Of a DNA stretch of 64,000 nucleotides, positions 58,791-64,000 are shown piece after piece. The DNA is from Psychrobacter sp. JCM 18903 (GTDB taxonomy: Bacteria; Pseudomonadota; Gammaproteobacteria; Pseudomonadales; Moraxellaceae). The DNA lies in contig NZ_BAWJ01000003.1 of NCBI RefSeq assembly GCF_000586475.1, positions 148,133 to 212,132 of the forward strand, given 5' to 3'. The notes beneath the pieces were generated by a model. That model ran no database searches, was not told where the DNA came from, and was given only the letters and a program-made list of their open reading frames with translations. Each line of letters begins with the position of its first letter. Within the stretch, counting starts at the first letter, position 1. Position numbers and translations under genes: made by a program.

Positions 58791-58826
58791 CCTCTTTATT
58801 CGGAAACGATAAAGGGGTCTTTTTTG
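58791..58826 (+). terminator. Terminator after the purine permease
   Basis: CCTCTTTAT pairs with ATAAAGGGG (one G-U pair) around a 9-base loop, followed by TCTTTTTT. Confidence 0.75.
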
Positions 58827-59446
58827 ATTTAAAATGGCTCAAATTTCCCTAAATTTATTCAAGTGTTTGATTTAATAAAACAATTAATCGCCAATAGTAA
58901 ATAGAAAAGTATAACCAGTGCGTCATAAGGGATAAAGTGCTGTTAACTGATTGTTTTTTAGAAATATATTAATTTGTGAAAATAAGCAATATCGTTAGTT
59001 TGAAAATTTTTTTCATGATATTATAGCCGAGTTAAGCGCATCACCTCAATCAACGCCGTAGAGGTTTTTCTTACAGTGAATTAGCAGCACCCCAGATGGC
59101 AGGTTTTTTTGCTAAAGCGATTTTTTCGTTTTAATAGCGATATCTGATCATCACACTCCTTTCACTACAAACAAGAAGAAGGCACTAATGCCGCTTAGCT
59201 GTTCGTTGTTGCCTTTGTATTGTTAACGTAGCCCGTTTAACAGTCGAACGACCTACTTAACCGCTTCCAGCCTACGCTGGATTTTCTCGTTTTGTGATGG
59301 CGCCGTTTGGACTTTTGATTATTGTTATAAGTATCTATCGATAGCCATCATCTAAATGAATGATGGTGATGGCTAGTTATACCAGACGATCAGACTTCCT
59401 AAAGCACTATTTATGATGGTTTTTAAACGATAGTTATGGAGTTGTT
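58827..59446. other. Intergenic region upstream of putA
   Basis: 620 bases with no gene. Small hairpins: CCAGC/GCTGG near 59268 and AGCCATCA/TGATGGCT between about 59342 and 59375. These are possible binding sites of a proline-responsive regulator, which is not itself encoded here. GGAG-like GGAGTTGTT lies just before the putA ATG. Confidence 0.35.
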
Positions 59447-62400
59447 ATGAACCCAGTAGACCAGTTTACCCCGCAAGAGCCGATTTTGTTTAATCCTGTC
59501 GATTTGCTATCGCCAGATTATATTGACCAGTCGGCAGAAACTCTGCACGCCCGTATTTCGCCGTTGTATAGCGTTGATGAAGAGCGTTGGTTGTCCAAAT
59601 TATTGCCACTTGCTAAACCCAGCACAGAAGAACGTGACGCCGCTGCTGAGCAAACGCGCCAGCTGGTTGAACATGTACGTAATGATGGCAAAGCGGTCAA
59701 GATGGTCGACTCGTTACTGCTTGAGTATAGTCTTGATACCCAAGAAGGTATCTTGCTGATGAGCTTGGCAGAAGCCTTGATTCGAGTGCCAGACAATTAT
59801 ACTGCTGATGCCTTGATTCATGACAAAATGAGTGTGGCTGATTGGAAAAAGCACATCAAAAATGACAACGGTTTTATGGTCAATGCCTCAACATGGGGCA
59901 TGATGATGACAGGCCGTGTCGTCAGTATCGATAGTAGCACTACAGCATCAGGCTTTTTGGATCGCATGACTAAAAAGATGGGCGAGCCTGTTATTCGTAG
60001 TGCCATGCAAAAAGCTATGCGTATCATGGGTCATCAGTTTGTATTGGGCGAGACCATCGAAGACGCCAATAAAAACAGCCAGCCTTATCGTAATAAAGGC
60101 TATACCTATTCGTTTGATATGCTCGGTGAAGCGGCTATTGCGCATAAAGACGCTGAAAAATACTTCAATGACTACCTGCATGCGATCAGAGCCACTGCCA
60201 GTATTAAAGTCAAAGAAGGCATGCCTAAGCCATCAGTATCTATCAAGCTGTCAGCATTGCACCCTCGCTATGAAGCCACGCAAGAAGCCCAAGTCATGGG
60301 TTTATTACGTCAACGCTGCTTGCTGCTCATCGAAGCGGCACGTGAAGTCAATGTGGATCTTAGTATCGATGCCGAAGAAGCCGACCGCCTTGAAATTTCT
60401 TTAAAACTGTTTGAGTCTTTGTACCGTGACAATTTGACGGCTGACTGGGATGGTCTTGGCTTGGTCGTGCAAGGTTACTCTAAGCGTGCCATCGCTATTT
60501 TGGTGTGGTTGGCACGGCTATCGACTGAGGTGGGAGATCGTATTCCAGTACGTCTGGTAAAGGGCGCCTATTGGGATACTGAGATCAAGCTTGCCCAGCA
60601 AAAAGGTCTGTCAGGCTATCCTGTCTGGACACGCAAAGAAGGCACGGATACTGCTTACCTTGCCTGTGCGCGTTTCTTGTTATCAGATCATCTGCGCGGC
60701 TTGATTTGGCCACAGTTTGCGACACACAATGCGCACACCCTAGCGTCAATTATGACCATGAGTAAGCATAGAGACTTTGAGTTTCAGCGTCTGCACGGCA
60801 TGGGCGATGCGCTTTATGATCATATTTTACAAGCCTATCAAATTCCGGTACGTATCTATGCCCCAGTTGGCGCGCATAAAGATTTGCTGCCGTACTTGGT
60901 ACGTCGCTTGCTCGAAAACGGTGCCAACAGCTCGTTTGTCCATCAGCTGCTAGACAAGTCTTATCCGATTGAGAAGCTGACAGTACATCCTTATGACAAG
61001 CTACTGGCCAATGCGACGTTGCACAATCCAGAGATTCCGTTGCCGTTAGAGATTTATGGTGCGCGCCGTGCCAGTTTTGGCCCTAATATATTCGTAGAAT
61101 CACAATGGCTGCCCTTTAAATCTGCTATCGATAGCCATTTGCATAAAACTTGGTCAGCGACGTCCATCGTCAATGGCAAAGCAGTTGATGAATATGAAGT
61201 AGAGGGCGTAACGCATAAGCTTGCGGCTCAAACCGTACGTGCACCTTGGAACCACGAAGTAAGTGCTGGTGAAGTCACTTATGCCAATGCTGAAATAGCT
61301 GGTCAAGCGATCGATGCGGCAGTGGCAGGGCAAAGTGTCTGGCAAGCAGTATCAGCTGCTAAGCGTGCTGAAGTATTGCGTAAGATAGCGGATCTCTATG
61401 AAGAAAACTACGCTGAGCTAATGGCGCTATGCCAAATCGAAGCGGGAAAAACCCTTCAAGACGGTATTGATGAAATCAAAGAAGCGGTTGATTTCTGCCG
61501 TTTTTATGCCGATGAAGCAGAGCGTTTAGACGACGTCGTGCATGAATTTACTGATTTGGCTGGCAAGCAATCTCGTCAAGTTTATAAAGCACGTGGCACC
61601 TTTGTCTGTATTAGCCCATGGAACTTCCCATTGGCTATCTATACGGGTCAAATCGTAGCGGCACTAGCAGCAGGTAATACGGTGGTAGCGAAACCTGCCG
61701 AACAAACCAGCTTGATTGCCCATTTTGGTGCTCAGCTAATGTACCAAGCAGGCGTACCAACACAAGCCTTACAGTTAGTGATCGGTGCTGGCGATGTTGG
61801 TGGTGCATTGACAGCGGCTGACAATATAGCAGGTGTGATATTTACGGGTTCAACCCAAACGGCTCAACGTATTAACAAAAGCTTAAATGACCATGCACAA
61901 GCCAGTGGTGAGTTACCTGTTTTTATCGCCGAAACTGGTGGTCAGAATGCTATGATTGTCGATTCAACGGCATTGCCAGAACAAGTGGTTAGAGACGCTG
62001 TTTTATCTGCATTTGGTTCAGCAGGTCAGCGTTGCTCAGCTTGCCGTATATTGTGCGTGCAAGAAGAAATGGCTGATAATTTAATTGAGCTATTACAAGG
62101 TAATATGGCTGAGCTATCGGTCGGCAATCCTTTATATGCTGCTACAGATGTGGGTCCAGTGATTGATGCGGATGCCAAACGTAGTCTTGAAGCGCATATC
62201 GAGCGTATGGACGCTGAGCCAACGGCGACTATCTTGGCACGGACACCAATGAGCTCAAGCTCAGTTGTCAGTCAAGAACAGTCTACCTTTGTATTGCCAA
62301 CAGCGATCGAAGTGAAAAGTATCGACGTGATCGGTGGCGAGCATTTTGGTCCAATTTTGCACGTACTGCGTTATCAAGCACGTGATCTGAATAAGTTGAT

Positions 62401-62701
62401 TGATGCCATCAACGCGACAGGCTTTGGCTTGACCTTGGGTATTCATAGTCGTATCGAAAATACCGTTGAGCACATCGAGCGCCGTGCATTTGTAGGTAAT
62501 ACTTATATCAACCGCAACCAAATCGGTGCGGTCGTAAACGTACAACCATTCGGGGGTTGTGGTCTGTCTGGTACGGGTCCTAAAGCTGGTGGCCCGCATT
62601 ATGTCGCACGTTTGATGCAGCTTAGCTCAGAGTCAAATAGCGGAAACCAGACAACTGCTAATACTACTACCCAAACCACCACTCAAACAGAACTCGCATA
62701 A
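59447..62701 (+). CDS. putA: Bifunctional proline dehydrogenase / L-glutamate gamma-semialdehyde dehydrogenase PutA
   Basis: 1084-residue enzyme oxidising proline to glutamate in two steps. The FAD proline dehydrogenase barrel spans about 120-520 (RLVKGAYWDTEIK, RLLENGANSSFVHQL). The NAD aldehyde dehydrogenase spans about 575-1060, with SPWNFPLAI, the Glu in ETGGQNAM and the catalytic Cys in GSAGQRCSACR (about 862). It has no N-terminal ribbon-helix-helix, so it is not a self-repressor. It also ends right after the dehydrogenase (GTGPKAGGPHYV) plus a Thr/Gln-rich tail, without the C-terminal domain usual in long PutAs; that domain is encoded separately, 11 bases downstream. Confidence 0.95.
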   Translation: MNPVDQFTPQEPILFNPVDLLSPDYIDQSAETLHARISPLYSVDEERWLSKLLPLAKPSTEERDAAAEQTRQLVEHVRNDGKAVKMVDSLLLEYSLDTQEGILLMSLAEALIRVPDNYTADALIHDKMSVADWKKHIKNDNGFMVNASTWGMMMTGRVVSIDSSTTASGFLDRMTKKMGEPVIRSAMQKAMRIMGHQFVLGETIEDANKNSQPYRNKGYTYSFDMLGEAAIAHKDAEKYFNDYLHAIRATASIKVKEGMPKPSVSIKLSALHPRYEATQEAQVMGLLRQRCLLLIEAAREVNVDLSIDAEEADRLEISLKLFESLYRDNLTADWDGLGLVVQGYSKRAIAILVWLARLSTEVGDRIPVRLVKGAYWDTEIKLAQQKGLSGYPVWTRKEGTDTAYLACARFLLSDHLRGLIWPQFATHNAHTLASIMTMSKHRDFEFQRLHGMGDALYDHILQAYQIPVRIYAPVGAHKDLLPYLVRRLLENGANSSFVHQLLDKSYPIEKLTVHPYDKLLANATLHNPEIPLPLEIYGARRASFGPNIFVESQWLPFKSAIDSHLHKTWSATSIVNGKAVDEYEVEGVTHKLAAQTVRAPWNHEVSAGEVTYANAEIAGQAIDAAVAGQSVWQAVSAAKRAEVLRKIADLYEENYAELMALCQIEAGKTLQDGIDEIKEAVDFCRFYADEAERLDDVVHEFTDLAGKQSRQVYKARGTFVCISPWNFPLAIYTGQIVAALAAGNTVVAKPAEQTSLIAHFGAQLMYQAGVPTQALQLVIGAGDVGGALTAADNIAGVIFTGSTQTAQRINKSLNDHAQASGELPVFIAETGGQNAMIVDSTALPEQVVRDAVLSAFGSAGQRCSACRILCVQEEMADNLIELLQGNMAELSVGNPLYAATDVGPVIDADAKRSLEAHIERMDAEPTATILARTPMSSSSVVSQEQSTFVLPTAIEVKSIDVIGGEHFGPILHVLRYQARDLNKLIDAINATGFGLTLGIHSRIENTVEHIERRAFVGNTYINRNQIGAVVNVQPFGGCGLSGTGPKAGGPHYVARLMQLSSESNSGNQTTANTTTQTTTQTELA

Positions 62702-62712
62702 GGAGTAGCAAC

Positions 62713-63405
62713 ATGGCGACTGAATTCAAAAAAAATCATGCCCAGGTTTGTGAATCTTGGCGATTACTTGGCGCAGTGAATCGCGCAACATATCTGCAAG
62801 CGGCTATTCCAAAGTTGGCATTGCTGACTGGTGATGCCAATAAAGCAAAGCGTTTGTTCAATCATCTATTGAGCGCCGCGCCTAGCTTGGATGAGGTGCA
62901 TCGCATGACTGGTGCAACTGGTGAGTCCAACGATCTATATGTCACTGGTCGTGGTAAGACCATGGTTATTGGTGGTGAATCTGCTAGAGCCATGGCAGTA
63001 TTAGGACAGCTGGTAGCCGCACTATTGACAGGTAATGAAGTCATCCTGCATTGCCCAAGCCAAGATGAGATGTGCAATGAAGCTGCCAAGATGCTATATG
63101 ATACAGGTATCAGCGAAGATGTATTGAGTGTGGCGAATGACTCGCAAACCGTTACGCTTTTATATATCGATCGTCTGGCACAGGTTGCAGTCTCTGGTAA
63201 TCGAAGCGAAGTGCAGGCTATCAGCCAAGAGCTTGCCAATACCGATGGTATCTTAACGCAAGTCATTAGTGTCACCGATATGGAAGGCTTGTCAGAGATG
63301 CTAACGCCTGATTATTTGCATCGTTTTGTCACTGAGCGCGTCAAAACAATCAATACCACAGCGATCGGTGGTAATGCTAGCTTGCTTGAACTTGGTACAG
63401 AATAA
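62713..63405 (+). CDS. Stand-alone PutA C-terminal (ALDH-superfamily) domain protein
   Basis: 230-residue protein matching the C-terminal domain of long PutAs such as E. coli PutA. It has the GATGESN segment at about residues 66-72, the Rossmann-like stretch LGQLVAALLTGNEVILH at about 96-112, and the C-terminal motif TTAIGGNASLLELG, equivalent to the E. coli PutA C-terminal AAGGNASLM-type end. In long PutAs that motif caps the dehydrogenase channel. It has its own site, AAGGAG, 7 bases before ATG 62713, so it is a real separate gene and not a frameshift product. It lacks the catalytic Cys and Glu of active dehydrogenases. Probably acts with PutA in trans; this is inferred. Confidence 0.85.
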   Translation: MATEFKKNHAQVCESWRLLGAVNRATYLQAAIPKLALLTGDANKAKRLFNHLLSAAPSLDEVHRMTGATGESNDLYVTGRGKTMVIGGESARAMAVLGQLVAALLTGNEVILHCPSQDEMCNEAAKMLYDTGISEDVLSVANDSQTVTLLYIDRLAQVAVSGNRSEVQAISQELANTDGILTQVISVTDMEGLSEMLTPDYLHRFVTERVKTINTTAIGGNASLLELGTE

Positions 63406-63501
63406 CCGTATTAATTACAAACCCGCTTGGCTCTTATATCCGTTTTGATAAGTGCTAAGCAGTGATTGGTATAGCTATAAATACCAAATACGATTTATAA
63501 G

Positions 63502-63542
63502 AAAAAACCGCTATCTGAATAATTGTCAGATAGCGGTTTTTT
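63502..63542 (+). terminator. Terminator after the putA cluster
   Basis: A long perfect stem (AAAAAACCGCTATCTGA with its partner) and a 7-base loop followed by T. It could also work in reverse for the IS element. Confidence 0.92.
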
Positions 63543-63560
63543 ATTTGCGTTCTTTGATTA

Positions 63561-64000
63561 GGGCGTGTTGAACATTCATAATTTCAGCCAGATATAGGCA
63601 CAAGCGAGAGCCACTGTGTTCTCATAACTTTGTTTGAGCTTATCAAATCTAGTTGCAACCGCCCTGTAGTTTTTTAACTTAGCAAAAGCATTTTCTACTA
63701 AGTGTCGAGCCTTGTACAAGTGCCAGTCCATATGGTTATTGGTGGACTTAGCATTCTGTTTTCGAGGAATATTATTAAAGCAACCTGCTTGTTCAATATG
63801 GTCTCGCAGCGGATCAGAATCATAGCCCTTATCGGCACATAGCATGTCTGTACCACTTAAATTAATCTTATCAACTAAGTCTGGAGCCACCTTTACATCG
63901 TGAGTCGTACCATCTGATAAGATAAAAGTAATAGGGTTACCGTGAGCATCAACCGCTAAATGAATCTTGGTGGCGCGTCCTGCCACACTTTTACTAATGG
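63561..64000 (-). mobile_element. IS5-family insertion sequence, one end only
   Basis: The terminal sequence GGGCGTGTTGAAC starts at 63561, directly after TTA, and leads into a transposase gene on the minus strand. The other end lies beyond the window. IS5-family elements of this type have short inverted ends and 2-4 base target duplications. Confidence 0.7.
63576..64000 (-). CDS. IS5-family transposase (partial, cut by window end)
   Basis: C-terminal part, about 141 residues visible, of a DDE transposase of the IS5 family (IS427/IS1031-like). Motifs: GRATKIHLAVDAHGNP, LCADKGYDSDPLRDHI carrying the second catalytic Asp, IPRKQN, and ARHLVENAFAKLKNYRAVATRFDK with the catalytic Glu. The gene starts outside the window, and many elements of this group use two frames. 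Confidence 0.88.
   Translation of the reverse strand, partial: ISKSVAGRATKIHLAVDAHGNPITFILSDGTTHDVKVAPDLVDKINLSGTDMLCADKGYDSDPLRDHIEQAGCFNNIPRKQNAKSTNNHMDWHLYKARHLVENAFAKLKNYRAVATRFDKLKQSYENTVALACAYIWLKL

Noticed and set aside
62261..62599. 112-codon minus-strand frame in putA
   Set aside because: Antisense to the conserved dehydrogenase domain.
1..64000. CRISPR arrays, tRNA and rRNA genes
   Set aside because: I looked for regularly spaced repeats and for tRNA or rRNA landmarks and saw none in the window.

Overview
This 64-kb window is a bacterial chromosome segment. Gene content and order suggest a gammaproteobacterium of the Moraxellaceae, most likely Psychrobacter or a close relative. 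Supporting points are the divergent bamD / rluD-pgeF arrangement, secDF-yajC, tolQRAB, dnaG-rpoD, nrdA/nrdB/yfaE, a type II secretion gspL-gspM pair, moderate GC content, and many Asn/Ser/Asp-rich protein extensions. The genus is inferred from the general look of the proteins, not from a search.

Layout. 0.2-8.5 kb, plus strand: gpsA, sixA, gspL-gspM, a small membrane protein, pyrD, cvpA and purF. 8.6-15.7 kb, minus strand: azlCD amino-acid exporter, a MATE transporter, then yajC-secD-secF, with a small inverted-repeat (MITE-like) element between secF and its terminator. 16-26.7 kb: a CNNM/CBS membrane protein, a periplasmic protein, two lytic transglycosylases (mltD with many LysM repeats, and mltF) converging on one terminator, a gene-empty kilobase, a NIF3-family protein, and a DegS/AlgW-type protease. 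26.8-33 kb, minus strand: ribonucleotide reductase genes nrdA, nrdB and yfaE, with nrdA and nrdB separated by a foreign-looking 2.3-kb insert. The insert carries a RelE toxin flanked by two antitoxin-like genes and a DUF4145 protein. 33-43 kb: ybeD, a methyltransferase, a TPP-riboswitch-controlled tenA, a bestrophin, a ParD-like/map pair, rpoD and dnaG. 43-48.6 kb: bamD, rluD, pgeF, a flavodoxin-like gene and a small lipoprotein. 49-53 kb: a periplasmic electron-transfer cluster (triheme cytochrome c, Tat-exported flavin amine oxidase, cytochrome c lipoprotein). 53-57 kb: tolQRAB. 57-64 kb: a purine permease, putA, a separate gene for what is normally the C-terminal domain of long PutA proteins, and the end of an IS5-type insertion sequence.

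About 20 otherwise well-conserved genes, many of them essential (dnaG, secF, nrdA, nrdB, bamD, purF), are broken by frameshifts. Nearly all are repaired by adding one base, usually to a run of identical bases. This is best read as base-deletion error in the sequence rather than gene decay, so these genes are listed as CDS spanning the breaks.

The observations most worth following are the split PutA C-terminal domain (62713-63405); the toxin with two antitoxin-like neighbours that share a C-terminal tail (28365-29316); and the cytochrome / flavin amine oxidase / cytochrome cluster (49227-53185).
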